Part shown: positions 1 to 8,270 of the stretch, piece by piece
Layout of the letters: every line of letters starts with the position of its first letter
How positions within the stretch are numbered: position 1 is the stretch's first letter
DNA from: Calothrix membranacea FACHB-236
Lineage (GTDB): Bacteria; Cyanobacteriota; Cyanobacteriia; Cyanobacteriales; Nostocaceae
Assembly (NCBI RefSeq): GCF_014696315.1
Contig: NZ_JACJPX010000022.1
Location: 1-64,000 of the forward strand
Direction of reading: 5' to 3'
DNA length: 64,000 nt
The notes under the pieces: generated by a model
Databases searched by the model: none
Told to the model about the DNA's origin: nothing
The model's input: the letters and a program-made list of their open reading frames with translations, nothing else
Position numbers and translations under genes: made by a program

Positions 1-105
1 AACCCCCAGTCCCCAGTCCCCAATCCCCAGTCCCCAGTCCCCAATCCCCAATCCCCAATCCCCAATCCCCAATCCCCAGTCCCCAATCTCCAATCCCCAA
101 TCCCT
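1..105. repeat. Heptamer short tandem repeat (CCCCAGT/CCCCAAT)
   Basis: About fifteen head-to-tail heptamers alternating between CCCCAGT and CCCCAAT run right up to the start codon of the cation transporter at 107. The array continues off the left edge of the window. Such short tandemly repeated repetitive sequences are typical of heterocystous cyanobacteria. It leaves no ordinary promoter or ribosome-binding site visible for the downstream gene. Confidence 0.93.
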
Positions 106-106
106 C

Positions 107-1045
107 ATGTCATCAGATTCCTCTAAGAAAACAATTTATGCGGCGATGGCTGCCAACTTAGTGATTGCTATTACTAAATTTGTCGCCGCAGCCATTACCG
201 GCAGTTCCGCGATGATATCTGAGGGTATTCATTCGGTTGTAGATACTACCGATCAACTTTTACTACTGCTGGGACTGCGTATGAGTAAAAGACCGGCAGA
301 TGATAGCCATCCCTTTGGCTATGGGCAAGAACTTTATTTCTGGACTTTAATTGTTGCGATTCTCATCTTTTCTATTGGTGGGGGAATGTCGATTTATGAG
401 GGAATTACTCATTTAATTAACCCCACTCCTTTAGAAGACCCGAAGTGGAATTATATTGTGTTAGGTGTAGCGGTATTATTTGAGGGTTCTTCCTGGACTA
501 TAGCTTTAAAAGAGTTTCTCCCAACTAAGGGCGATCAAGGTTTTTTTGAAGCAATTAGAAATAGTAAAGACCCTACAGTATTTACCGTATTATTTGAAGA
601 TACAGCCGCAATTTTAGGTTTAATTGTAGCTTTCTTAGGCGTATTAATAGGACATTTATTTGACAATGTTTATTTTGATGGTATTGCCTCAATTATTATC
701 GGTCTTATCTTAGCTGTAGTTGCAGTATTATTAGCTATTGAAAGTAAAGGCTTATTAGTCGGTGAAAGTGCCAATCCTCAAACCATACACAGTATCCGCT
801 CTTTATCAAAAACCGAACCAGAAGTACAAGAAGTATTACGAATACTAACTATGCAGCTTGCTCCCCAGGAAGTATTACTCAACTTAGAAATTCAATTTGC
901 TAGAAAACTCTCAGGTGAAGAAATAGCATCAACTGTAGATAAATTAGAAGCAAAAATTCGTCAACAACATCCAGAAATTAAACAAATATTTATTGAAGCT
1001 AAATCCTTAACCGCTAATCATCAATCTTCTCAAATTCCTCAATAA
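107..1045 (+). CDS. Cation diffusion facilitator (CDF) family transporter
   Basis: A 312-residue membrane protein of the CDF/FieF-like family, which exports divalent metals such as Zn, Fe, Co or Cd in exchange for protons across the cytoplasmic membrane. About six hydrophobic segments occupy residues 10-215. TM2 carries [13 protein letters not shown] with the family His/Asp metal-site pattern, followed by [11 protein letters not shown] in the first cytoplasmic loop. TM5 carries FEDTAAILG. The last 90 residues form the soluble cytoplasmic domain. Length is normal. The ATG directly abuts the heptamer repeat, so the promoter must lie in or beyond that repeat. The metal cannot be told from sequence. 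Confidence 0.9.
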   Translation: MSSDSSKKTIYAAMAANLVIAITKFVAAAITGSSAMISEGIHSVVDTTDQLLLLLGLRMSKRPADDSHPFGYGQELYFWTLIVAILIFSIGGGMSIYEGITHLINPTPLEDPKWNYIVLGVAVLFEGSSWTIALKEFLPTKGDQGFFEAIRNSKDPTVFTVLFEDTAAILGLIVAFLGVLIGHLFDNVYFDGIASIIIGLILAVVAVLLAIESKGLLVGESANPQTIHSIRSLSKTEPEVQEVLRILTMQLAPQEVLLNLEIQFARKLSGEEIASTVDKLEAKIRQQHPEIKQIFIEAKSLTANHQSSQIPQ

Positions 1046-1093
1046 ACTGCTTGCAAAAGTCCTTCTTTGTGACTCTTTCTTTGCGTTCTATGC

Positions 1094-1275
1094 GTGTTAG
1101 CGAAGCGGGGCGTAGCCCGACAACAAGCACAAGATTACAGCGCTCAATTGTGGGCAACCGAAAATCAAGATTGGCTGGTTTTAGGCTTGGGTGCTGGTGT
1201 GGCTTTGGTAGCAGTAGGAGCTTATTTAGGCTATCAATCTCAGCAAAACTCTCAAGATGACAAAATCAAAGTTCC
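1094..1275 (+). pseudogene. Fragment of a small membrane protein next to a 24-bp repeat
   Basis: A short open stretch encodes a plausible protein tail: the sequence ENQDWLVLGLGAGVALVAVG forms one hydrophobic helix followed by a polar Gln/Ser end. Its N-terminal side is immediately preceded by a GC-rich repeat (about 1097-1121, GTTAGCGAAGCGGGGCG...). Its C-terminal side runs without a stop into the 3' end of pstB on the other strand. I read it as the remnant of a gene cut at both ends. I do not recognise the parent protein, and chance coding is possible. Confidence 0.35.
1097..1121. repeat. 24-bp dispersed GC-rich repeat (copy 1)
   Basis: The core GTTAGCGAAGCGGGGCG is nearly identical to the insert found inside the IS1 transposase at 4427-4451. 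It is GC-rich in an AT-rich gap. It matches the style of the very small dispersed repeats known from Nostoc genomes. Confidence 0.7.
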
Positions 1276-1278
1276 TCA

Positions 1279-2106
1279 TCATCCAAATTTACCAGTGAGA
1301 TATGCTTGCGTTTCTTGGGCTTGGGGATGTCCAAAAACTTTGCCGGTTTCGTCGTATTCAACTAAGTAACCGAAGCGTTTGCCTTGATCAGATTCCTCGG
1401 CATTAAAAAAGGCTGTAAAGTCAGACACCCGCGAGGCTTGTTGCATATTGTGAGTGACAATAATAATTGTGTACTCTTGCTTGAGTTCTTGAATTAATTC
1501 TTCTATACGTTGAGTTGAAAGAGGATCGAGAGAAGAACAAGGTTCATCCATTAAAATTACTTCAGGTTTGAGTGCGATCGCTCTGGCAATACATAAACGC
1601 TGTTGTTGTCCACCAGAAAGCGATAAGCCGCTTTGTTTGAGTTTATCTTTGACTTCATTCCACAATGCGGATCTTTGTAGCGATCGCTCTACTAATTCGT
1701 CTACATCACCTTTGTAACCTTGAATCCTCGCCCCATAAGCAATATTTTCGTAAATAGATTTGGGAAACGGATTCGGTTTTTGAAATACCATCCCAATCAA
1801 CCGCCTCACCTCTACAGCATCTACTTTGGGTGCATACAGGTTTTTATTACGGTAAAGTATTTTACCTTCTACCCGACATTGATCAATTAAATCGTTAAGG
1901 CGGTTAAAGCAACGCAATAATGTACTTTTGCCACAGCCAGAAGGGCCGATAAAAGCTGTCACTTGTTGCTTTGGTATTTCTATATAAACATCACGCAGCG
2001 CTAAAGTATCACCATAATAAACACTGAGTTTTTCGGTTCGCAACACTGGGGCAATTTCACTAGAGTTAATGGTATTTTGGTTATTAGCTCGATTTTGGGC
2101 GCACAT
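1279..2106 (-). CDS. pstB: Phosphate ABC transporter ATP-binding protein PstB
   Basis: The ATPase subunit of the high-affinity phosphate importer PstSCAB, 275 residues, usual length. Walker A is GPSGCGKST (about 54-62), the ABC signature is LSGGQQQRL (163-171), Walker B is VILMDEP (183-189), and the switch His lies in IVTHNM (about 219). A Q-loop is present in [11 protein letters not shown], a PstB hallmark. It is the last gene of the minus-strand series pstC-pstA-pstB, with 33 bp between pstA and pstB. No pstS is present in the window. It should work at the inner face of the cytoplasmic membrane with PstA and PstC. All catalytic motifs are intact, although the operon's 5' end is broken by an IS1 copy. 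Confidence 0.96.
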   Translation of the reverse strand: MCAQNRANNQNTINSSEIAPVLRTEKLSVYYGDTLALRDVYIEIPKQQVTAFIGPSGCGKSTLLRCFNRLNDLIDQCRVEGKILYRNKNLYAPKVDAVEVRRLIGMVFQKPNPFPKSIYENIAYGARIQGYKGDVDELVERSLQRSALWNEVKDKLKQSGLSLSGGQQQRLCIARAIALKPEVILMDEPCSSLDPLSTQRIEELIQELKQEYTIIIVTHNMQQASRVSDFTAFFNAEESDQGKRFGYLVEYDETGKVFGHPQAQETQAYLTGKFG

Positions 2107-2139
2107 GATTTAACTTAGCTCCTTTTTGTTTACAGTCCC

Positions 2140-3027
2140 TTAATACGTACTTCTCAATGCCACCAAACGGGAAATAATACTCGTAATCAAAACTAAGAGA
2201 ACTAAAATAAGTGAAGCTGCCCAAGCCAGTTCTTGTTGATTGTCATAAGGAACAGTCGCAAAGTTGTATACCAAAACCGATAGAGTCGGAATTGGTTGCC
2301 AAATGCTTCTCGGCCAAAATTGCGAAAACAAAACTGTAAAAATTAATGGTGCAGTTTCACCAGCTGCGCGGGCGATCGCTAAAGTTGTGCCTGTGATGAT
2401 TGCACCTATCGTTGAGGGCAATACTATTTGTAAAACTGTTTGAAAGTTAGAAGCGCCCACTCCTACCGATGCCCATCTGACTTCTTGTGGTACTAGTTGC
2501 AAGGCTTCGTCAGTAGTTCTTACTACTATCGGTAACATCAAAATTGCTAAGGCAAAACCCCCAGCCACAGCCGAGAATTGATTGGTAGATAACACCAACA
2601 CACCATAAGCAAACAGCCCCACAATAATCGAGGGGACACCACTTAAGACATTAGTAGCAAAACGAATCCATTTAGCTATTCTGCCAGAACTAAATTCTGA
2701 TAAATAAACGGCTGCCAAAATTCCAAAAGGAATACTCAAAGCCGCAGCAATTCCCACAACAATCAGTGTTCCTACAATAGCAGCACCAACACCGCCACCT
2801 GCTTGTAATGCTGCTGGAATTTGTCCGGTAAACAGTTCTAAATTAATGCGATTTGCACCGCGAATAATGACATAAGCTAATACTAAACCCAAAGGTAAAA
2901 GCGCAATTCCTAGCATGATAAATGCGAATACTGTTAATACCAAACTCAGCCAATTACGGGGATGAGTATAAGAAAATTCCAAATTAGGAGATTCTTGCTC
3001 AGAGTATCTAGCTTGCGTAGATGTCAT
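2140..3027 (-). CDS. pstA: Phosphate ABC transporter permease PstA
   Basis: A 295-residue permease with about six hydrophobic segments. The conserved permease loop that contacts the ATPase is ASNFQTVLQIVLPSTIGAI. VPSIIVGLFAYG is typical of the PstA/CysT family. It pairs with PstC to form the membrane channel. The gap to the upstream truncated pstC is only 2 bp, so the two were translationally coupled. Length and motifs look complete. Function now depends on whether the shortened PstC still assembles. Confidence 0.95.
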   Translation of the reverse strand: MTSTQARYSEQESPNLEFSYTHPRNWLSLVLTVFAFIMLGIALLPLGLVLAYVIIRGANRINLELFTGQIPAALQAGGGVGAAIVGTLIVVGIAAALSIPFGILAAVYLSEFSSGRIAKWIRFATNVLSGVPSIIVGLFAYGVLVLSTNQFSAVAGGFALAILMLPIVVRTTDEALQLVPQEVRWASVGVGASNFQTVLQIVLPSTIGAIITGTTLAIARAAGETAPLIFTVLFSQFWPRSIWQPIPTLSVLVYNFATVPYDNQQELAWAASLILVLLVLITSIISRLVALRSTY

Positions 3028-3029
3028 AT

Positions 3030-3806
3030 TTAAAACTTTTTAACTCGACGTACAATTGATTCTGCTAGCACATTAACTATGAGTGTGATTGCAAATAAAA
3101 TTAAGCCTGCGTAAAACAGCGAGGCTTTCTGTAAACCGCTAGCTTCTGCAAATTGATTAGCTAATAAAGAAGCAATGGTATTAGCTGGTGCTAGTATTGA
3201 TAAATTCAAATTATTGCTGTTGCCAATCACTAATGTCACAGCCATTGTTTCGCCCAAAGCCCTACCCAATCCCAACATTATTCCACCAACAATTCCCGAA
3301 AAAGCGGCAGGAATCAAAACACTAAAAATTGTTTGCCAGCGAGTTGCTCCCACGCCATAAGATCCCCAACGCAATTCCGTAGGTAAAGAGGCTAAAGAAT
3401 CGCGGGCAATTACTGTAATAATTGGTAGAACCATAATCGCTAAAATAAACCCAGCCGGTAGCATTCCTGGGCCTATATATTGAGTAGAAAAAAGCGGAAT
3501 ATAACCAAAGTTTTCATGCAACCACTTCCCAATAGGTTGTAAAAAGGGAATCAAAACATAAATTCCCCATAATCCATAGACGATACTGGGGATAGCTGCT
3601 AATAATTCAATTAAAAATACTAGTACAGTCCGAATCGATAAGGGTAAGAAATTTTCACTCAAAATTATTGCACTGGCTAAACCAATTGGCACAGCTAAAA
3701 GCAGAGCAATTAAAGAACTAACTATTGTTCCGTAAACCATTGGTAACACCCCGTAGATATCTTCTACAGGATTCCAAGCACTTTTGATGAGAAATGGGCG
3801 TTGCAT
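3030..3806 (-). CDS. pstC: PstC phosphate permease, 5'-truncated by IS1
   Basis: A 258-residue ORF matching PstC from the SAWNPVEDIYG region onward, with the permease loop GVGATRWQTIFSVLIPAA present. PstC proteins are normally about 300-330 residues and begin with an extra transmembrane helix. Here the start codon and the first three residues (MQR) come from the terminal inverted repeat of the IS1 element, and the cytosolic N-terminus plus TM1 are gone. The missing 5' part is not found on the far side of the IS. The remaining five helices could be expressed only from a promoter inside the IS or read-through. It is probably non-functional or impaired. Confidence 0.85.
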   Translation of the reverse strand: MQRPFLIKSAWNPVEDIYGVLPMVYGTIVSSLIALLLAVPIGLASAIILSENFLPLSIRTVLVFLIELLAAIPSIVYGLWGIYVLIPFLQPIGKWLHENFGYIPLFSTQYIGPGMLPAGFILAIMVLPIITVIARDSLASLPTELRWGSYGVGATRWQTIFSVLIPAAFSGIVGGIMLGLGRALGETMAVTLVIGNSNNLNLSILAPANTIASLLANQFAEASGLQKASLFYAGLILFAITLIVNVLAESIVRRVKKF

Positions 3807-4178
3807 AAATGCGGGATGAACTAGCTAAACACGGGTATTTGTCCATACTTTAAGTAATGAAGTAACAAACGAATTGAGTATTTAAGCATATCTACTGATT
3901 TGGAATAGCACAATGTTTTTCGATGTAAACGTGCCAGATAATGACGTAAGCGTGTGTTTTCTCCTTCAACCCTTGTCATGTAAGTTTTGCTGACGATGTG
4001 GTCTCCTGGTTCGATAAAACTCGCGTAAACCTTCCATCCGTCAGTTACATAAAAGTAGCATTGCCAAAGTCGAACAATGTCCCACAAAGGCTGAAATGTT
4101 TCTGCACTGTGGTCTCCCAATGCCCAAGCGAGAATGTCTTTACGAAAATGATTTACTGCTGTCCACAGCCAAATTTTG

Positions 4179-4186
4179 TTTTTTTT
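4179..4186 (-). other. A8C slippery site for -1 frameshift in IS1
   Basis: On the minus strand eight A followed by C join the insA frame (which stops shortly after GSKKTKFGCGQQ) to the insB frame (continuing as KIWLWTAVNHF). IS1 is known to use an A-run followed by C for programmed -1 frameshifting, so this site fits that role. Confidence 0.75.
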
Positions 4187-4426
4187 GAGCCGACAAAAGT
4201 TTCTAATTCATCCAACTCACCTACTGATGGGATTTCTTCGGTGGGTGGAGCCTCTGGAAGTTTTGAGCCAACTTGTTTTACCCAGTTAATTACAGTTGTA
4301 TGATGAACTCCTTTGTCGCGCTCGATCGCTCTAAATCCCATGCCATTTACGTAAGAACGCAAACAGCTTTGCTTGACTTCATCTGGGTAGCCTTTTGGCG
4401 GGCTATAAACTTCTATAAATTGGCGT

Positions 4427-4451
4427 TAGCGGAGCGGGGCGGAACGCACGT
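4427..4451. repeat. 24-bp dispersed GC-rich repeat (copy 2), inside IS1
   Basis: Against the expected IS1 reading VDCG-RQF, the sequence gains a net 24 bp containing TAGCGGAGCGGGGCGGAACG. The added eight codons keep the frame but include TAA. The core matches the copy at 1097-1121. Confidence 0.75.
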
Positions 4452-4565
4452 CGCAATCAACACAAATGTGATTTTGTTTACCTCGACGCTTACCATTTTT
4501 TCTAATCCTAGTAGACTTGCAGTATGGACAATGCACAGTAGAACACCTCAATTCATCCCTCTATT

Positions 4566-6272
4566 ATGCAACGCCAATATTTACTTATACGTAATACAAG
4601 AAAAGATTCTGCTGCAACAAAAGATGTGAAGCGGATAAAAACGAGTAATTTTGTAGAAAAAAAAGCACTTTGCATACAATTAGCTTTAGGAACATTTGGC
4701 ATCAGCATATTGCCAATACTAGGTATTTATCCGGCTTTAGGTGCAGAGCGCCTAAATTTTTCTTACGGACTTTTAGAAGAATCTATTCCAATTAAATCAC
4801 TTGATACCTATGCTAAAACAGGTAAAGTGGATGAGAATTTAGCTACATATACAAATTCTATAAATAAAAAGCAACTAACTCAATTACGAAAAGTATTAGT
4901 AACACCAATTTCTTTAAATGCCACAGAAATTTCCCAGTTTCTTTATACGCCAATTGGTGAGCGGCTGTTAATAAATTTAGGAAAAGTTATTCAGACAGAA
5001 TCTTATTTATCAGGCTTCTATGCAATTCGTGCAGCGCTGATTTTAGCAGCAGCCACAGATCCAAAAGGTTTTACCCTTTTAGATGTATTAGAAAGATTTC
5101 CTGCCCAATCAATTTCTATTAATTTGGCATGGAGTTTAGAAATTGTAGATACATTACAAGATTTAGTCAATCAAACTCAGGAAGCAGTAGCATTAATTAA
5201 CCAACAATCTCAACAACAGACAAGCACTGTTTCTGCGTCGAATGTTGCACCATTAATCAACCTCAGACAACCAGGAAGTTTTACTTGGCAAAAGCAAACT
5301 ATCACACTCAATGATGTATCACGTAGTCGGACTTTTCCTGCTGATATTTACTTACCAACAACTCAAAAACCTTGCCCAGTAATTGTAATTTCGCATGGCT
5401 TAGGTTCTGACAGAAACAGTTTCGCATATTTAGCTGAACATCTTGCTTCTTATGGTTTTGTGGTTGCTGTTCCTGAACATCCCGGTAGCAATTCTCAGCA
5501 GTTACAGGGATTATTGTCAGGTACAGCAGATAGAGTTACTAACCCTAGAGAATTTATTGATAGACCTTTAGATGTGAAATATCTATTAGATGAACTGTCT
5601 CGGTTATCACAATCTAATCCAGCATTTAGGGGACATTTCAATTTAGATCAGATTGGTGTAGTTGGACAATCATACGGTGGCTATACAGCTTTAGCATTAG
5701 CGGGAGCCAAAATTAATTTTACAAAACTAGAAAAAGACTGCCCAGCCCCAGAAGATACGCTCAATATTTCAATATTTTTTCAGTGCTTGGCTGTACGTTT
5801 ACCACAGAATCAATATAATTTGGCTGATTCTAGAGTGAAGGCGATTATTGCCATTAATCCTGTTGATAGCCAAATTTTTGGGCAAGCTAGTCTGAGTCAA
5901 ATTAAAATTCCCGTGATGATTGTCTCAGGCAGTAATGATACCGTAGCTCCAGCTTTACCAGAACAAATTAAACCATTTACTTGGTTGACCTCTCCAAATA
6001 AATATTTAGTATTAATTAATGGTGGCACCCACTTTTCGACTATCGTAGAATCATCAAATGCAGTTGTTCCGGTTCCTACACAAGTTATCGGTTCAAGACC
6101 AGAATTGGCTCGTAGTTATGTTAAAGCTTTAAGCGTTCCTTTTTTTAAAACTTATGTAGCTCAACAACCAAGCTATATTTCTTACCTCAGCGCAGATTAC
6201 ACCAATACTATTAGTCAGCAACCACTACCTTTAAGTTTAGTCAAATCTTTAGACATCTCCAAACACTATTAA
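4566..6272 (+). CDS. Alpha/beta hydrolase with N-terminal DUF1400-like domain
   Basis: A 568-residue cyanobacterial hydrolase. A hydrophobic stretch (LALGTFGISILPILGIYPAL, about 39-58) looks like an export signal. It is followed by a DUF1400-like region (about 60-215) and an alpha/beta hydrolase core. The nucleophile elbow is VVGQSYGGYTA, the acid is in SGSNDTVAP, the His is in NGGTHFS, and ISHGLGSDRNSF forms the oxyanion region. This resembles platelet-activating-factor acetylhydrolase/dienelactone-hydrolase-like enzymes; the substrate is unknown. The ATG at 4566 lies in the IS1 inverted repeat and supplies MQR. An in-frame GTG at 4626 (then KRIKTSNFVEKK) is a likely native start. The original promoter may have been displaced by the IS. 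Confidence 0.85.
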   Translation: MQRQYLLIRNTRKDSAATKDVKRIKTSNFVEKKALCIQLALGTFGISILPILGIYPALGAERLNFSYGLLEESIPIKSLDTYAKTGKVDENLATYTNSINKKQLTQLRKVLVTPISLNATEISQFLYTPIGERLLINLGKVIQTESYLSGFYAIRAALILAAATDPKGFTLLDVLERFPAQSISINLAWSLEIVDTLQDLVNQTQEAVALINQQSQQQTSTVSASNVAPLINLRQPGSFTWQKQTITLNDVSRSRTFPADIYLPTTQKPCPVIVISHGLGSDRNSFAYLAEHLASYGFVVAVPEHPGSNSQQLQGLLSGTADRVTNPREFIDRPLDVKYLLDELSRLSQSNPAFRGHFNLDQIGVVGQSYGGYTALALAGAKINFTKLEKDCPAPEDTLNISIFFQCLAVRLPQNQYNLADSRVKAIIAINPVDSQIFGQASLSQIKIPVMIVSGSNDTVAPALPEQIKPFTWLTSPNKYLVLINGGTHFSTIVESSNAVVPVPTQVIGSRPELARSYVKALSVPFFKTYVAQQPSYISYLSADYTNTISQQPLPLSLVKSLDISKHY

Positions 6273-6553
6273 AACTTTACAGAGTAATAGCTCATAAGAT
6301 GCAAGTGCAAGGATAAATTGCATTTGCTACTTTTGGTGGTTCGCCGCGATATAGATTGAAAGTTAAATATTTATCCCTTTTTTAGGGTTAGAGCAATCCC
6401 TTAACTGGAAGAGAAAATAGGGCTATGTATAATCCCTTATTTGTTTTTGTAGCCTTTAAAACTGAGTGGGTGTTGCTTTGAAAAGCTTCTCGGCAATGAA
6501 TTGCGATCGCCCCTATTCTCATGAGGCCCTTGTTACCGTTTTATAATGAAAGG

Positions 6554-7582
6554 ATGCAAAAGCTTACCATCACCCGACCTGACGATTGGCATCTGCATCT
6601 GCGTGACGGTGCAGCACTGAAAGCGGTTCTGCCCTACACAGTGCGTCAGTTTGCCCGCGCGATCATCATGCCGAACTTGAAGCCTCCTATCCGCTCGGTG
6701 GCAGATGCGGCAGCCTATCGCGATCGCATCCTCGCCGCCATTCCAGAAGGCCAACAGTTTGAGCCATTGATGACGCTCTACCTCACCGACAACACCAGCC
6801 CCGACGACATTCTCCGAGCGAAAGAATCCCAGTTTATCAAAGCGGTCAAGTACTACCCAGCCGGTGCAACGACCAACTCAGACTCCGGTGTGACAGATAT
6901 TCGGAAGTGCGATCGCGTCTTTGAAGCGATGCAGCAGGTGGACATGCCGTTATTACTGCACGGGGAAGTGACCGATAACGATGTTGATACATTTGATCGC
7001 GAGAAGGTGTTTATCGAGCGACATTTAATAGAACTCAAGCAGCGATTTCCCAACCTGCGGGTGGTGCTTGAGCATATCACCACCTCCGATGCGGTGCAGT
7101 ATGTCCTGTCTGCCAACACTATTGCGGCAACAATTACGCCACAACATTTGTTGTTTAACCGTAATGCCCTATTCAAAGGCGGCCTTCGCCCCCATTTTTA
7201 TTGCCTGCCCATTTTGAAACGGGAGGAGCATCGTCAGGCTTTGTTGCAAGCGGCAACATCGGGAAATCCGAAGTTTTTTCTAGGTACCGATAGCGCTCCC
7301 CATACCCGCACCAGCAAAGAAAGTTCCTGTGGCTGCGCGGGATGCTTTTCGGCTCTGCACGCCCTTGAGTTGTATGCCGAAGCATTTGAAAGCGTGAAAG
7401 CCCTGGATAAACTGGAGGCGTTCGCTAGCTTCTATGGCCCAGATTTTTATCAACTACCACGTAATACCGAGCAAATTACCTTGTCCAAAACGACTTGGCG
7501 CGTTCCTGATGAAGTTCAATTTATGGAATCTGGGCTTGTACCTTTGGGGGCGGGGCAGGAAATGACATGGCAAATGGTATGA
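6554..7582 (+). CDS. pyrC: Dihydroorotase, class II (PyrC)
   Basis: Cyclises N-carbamoyl-aspartate to dihydroorotate in pyrimidine synthesis. From the ATG at 6554 it is 342 residues, close to the E. coli-type enzyme (348). Metal ligands are visible: HLH in [10 protein letters not shown], the carbamylated Lys in [17 protein letters not shown], His in LLLHGEV and VLEHITT, and Asp in GTDSAPH. An earlier in-frame ATG at 6521 adds 11 residues with no family match, so I prefer 6554. The gene is visibly more GC-rich than its neighbours and keeps HIP1 sites only sparsely, which suggests acquisition from a higher-GC donor. Confidence 0.93.
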   Translation: MQKLTITRPDDWHLHLRDGAALKAVLPYTVRQFARAIIMPNLKPPIRSVADAAAYRDRILAAIPEGQQFEPLMTLYLTDNTSPDDILRAKESQFIKAVKYYPAGATTNSDSGVTDIRKCDRVFEAMQQVDMPLLLHGEVTDNDVDTFDREKVFIERHLIELKQRFPNLRVVLEHITTSDAVQYVLSANTIAATITPQHLLFNRNALFKGGLRPHFYCLPILKREEHRQALLQAATSGNPKFFLGTDSAPHTRTSKESSCGCAGCFSALHALELYAEAFESVKALDKLEAFASFYGPDFYQLPRNTEQITLSKTTWRVPDEVQFMESGLVPLGAGQEMTWQMV

Positions 7583-7688
7583 CCGTCGCTTCTCCTAAGG
7601 AGACGCTGCGCGTAGCTTGCTTCCCCAGAGGGGTACGCTCCAATTCAAAATTATCAATTCAAAATTCAAAATTAATCAACTTTAACCC
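7583..7688. repeat. Small GC-rich dispersed repeat downstream of pyrC
   Basis: Just after the pyrC stop comes CGCTTCTCCTAAGGAGACGC, followed by GCGCGTAGCTTGCTTCCCC, a local palindromic repeat of the kind scattered in Nostoc intergenic DNA. After it lie direct copies of ATTCAAAATTA. CTCCTAAGGAG could form a hairpin. Confidence 0.5.
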
Positions 7689-7883
7689 TTAATGGTCAAG
7701 GTTTTGTTCTTAATGGTTGAGGTTTTGTTCTTAATGGTCAAGGTTTTGTTCTTAATGGTCAAGGTTTTGTTCTTAATGGTCAAGGTTTTGTTCTTAATGG
7801 TCGAGGTTTTGTTCTTAATAGTCAAGGTTTAGTTCTTAATGGTCAAGGTTTAGTTCTTAATGGTCGAGGTTTTGTTCTTAATG
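7689..7883 (+). repeat. 21-bp tandem repeat, nine full copies
   Basis: Nine consecutive copies of TTAATGGTCAAGGTTTTGTTC, some with substitutions (GTTGAGG, GTCGAGG, TTTAGTT), end with a partial tenth. There is no spacer between copies, so it is a minisatellite and not a CRISPR. The period is seven codons, and two frames are partly open, but both hit stops within the array. Confidence 0.95.
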
Positions 7884-8008
7884 TTGTAAGGTTGAGGACT
7901 AAAGTTTGTTAGCAATGCCAAAAGTAGGCTACATCTACGCATTTTCATGTAGAGTTAAGAGCGATCGCACTTGACAACAGTTTTGGCATATTTGAACCAC
8001 ATCTATCG

Positions 8009-8070
8009 TAGGGGCACGGTATCCACAGACTTTCGGTTACACAAATATCTTATCGATGCCGTGCCCCTAC
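8009..8070. repeat. Palindromic dispersed element (GTAGGGGCACGG...)
   Basis: The arms GTAGGGGCACGGTATC and GATGCCGTGCCCCTAC are inverted copies with about 30 bp between them, so the element can fold into a long hairpin. A related arm occurs at 10563. It is likely a non-autonomous repeat. Confidence 0.7.
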
Positions 8071-8073
8071 CAG

Positions 8074-8211
8074 GTAATTTATCTTGGCGACTTACCTTGG
8101 GATAAGCAAAAAGTAACTGAAGATACTGAGGTGCATGAGGTAGCAGAAAAATTTATTGAGGCAAACTACTATCAGCCCACAGTGCCAGGTATCGAAATTC
8201 GCAAATGTTGA
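8074..8211 (+). pseudogene. C-terminal remnant of an unknown protein
   Basis: Right after the palindromic element a 45-codon open stretch reads VIYLGDLPWDKQKVTEDTEV and ends IEIRKC-stop. The charged, protein-like composition suggests the tail of a gene whose front was lost. No start codon fits and I do not recognise the family. Confidence 0.3.
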
Positions 8212-8270
8212 TTCTACCGTGCATGGGGGGCTTGGAAAAAATATTTATAAATTTCTCAAAGCCTTAAATG

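Larger units (their letters stand above)
3821..4536 (-). pseudogene. insAB: IS1-family transposase InsA-InsB, interrupted in insA
   Basis: Reading from a GTG at 4536, the N-terminus has the IS1 zinc-finger pattern CPYC...CVDC, then a helix-turn-helix region (GMGFRAIERDKGVHHTTVIN). The catalytic D, D and E lie in VGELDELETF, FYVTDGW and VEGENTRLR, all intact. InsB is reached by a -1 shift on a run of eight A (4179-4186, minus strand), after which translation continues as KIWLWTAVNHFRKD. InsB ends at 3821. A 24-bp repeat after VDC brings an in-frame TAA (insert near 4427-4451), so the full transframe protein cannot be made. An internal ATG at 4362 restarts downstream of the zinc finger. Confidence 0.85.
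3797..4575 (-). mobile_element. IS1-family insertion sequence, 779 bp
   Basis: The ends are near-perfect inverted repeats: the left end reads GGCGTTGCATAAATGCGGGA and the reverse complement of the right end reads GGCGTTGCATAATAGAGGGA, followed by TGAA in both. The size fits IS1 (about 770 bp). The transposase lies on the minus strand in two overlapping frames. The flanks (GAGAAATG on the left, AATATTTA on the right) are not a target duplication. The element therefore probably marks a deletion or recombination junction between the pst operon and the hydrolase gene, not a simple insertion. Confidence 0.92.

Noticed and set aside
3996-4020. GGTTCGA-like T-loop as a possible tRNA
   Set aside because: It lies within the transposase coding sequence and no cloverleaf can be drawn.
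4273-4629. Plus-strand ORF across the IS1 right end
   Set aside because: Antisense to the transposase, which explains the sequence.
7692-7832. 46-codon frame in the 21-bp tandem repeat (MVKVLFL repeated)
   Set aside because: It exists only because the repeat length is a multiple of three; no ribosome-binding site, and it ends at a substitution within the array.
7689-7883. Possible CRISPR array
   Set aside because: Copies are directly adjacent with no spacers.
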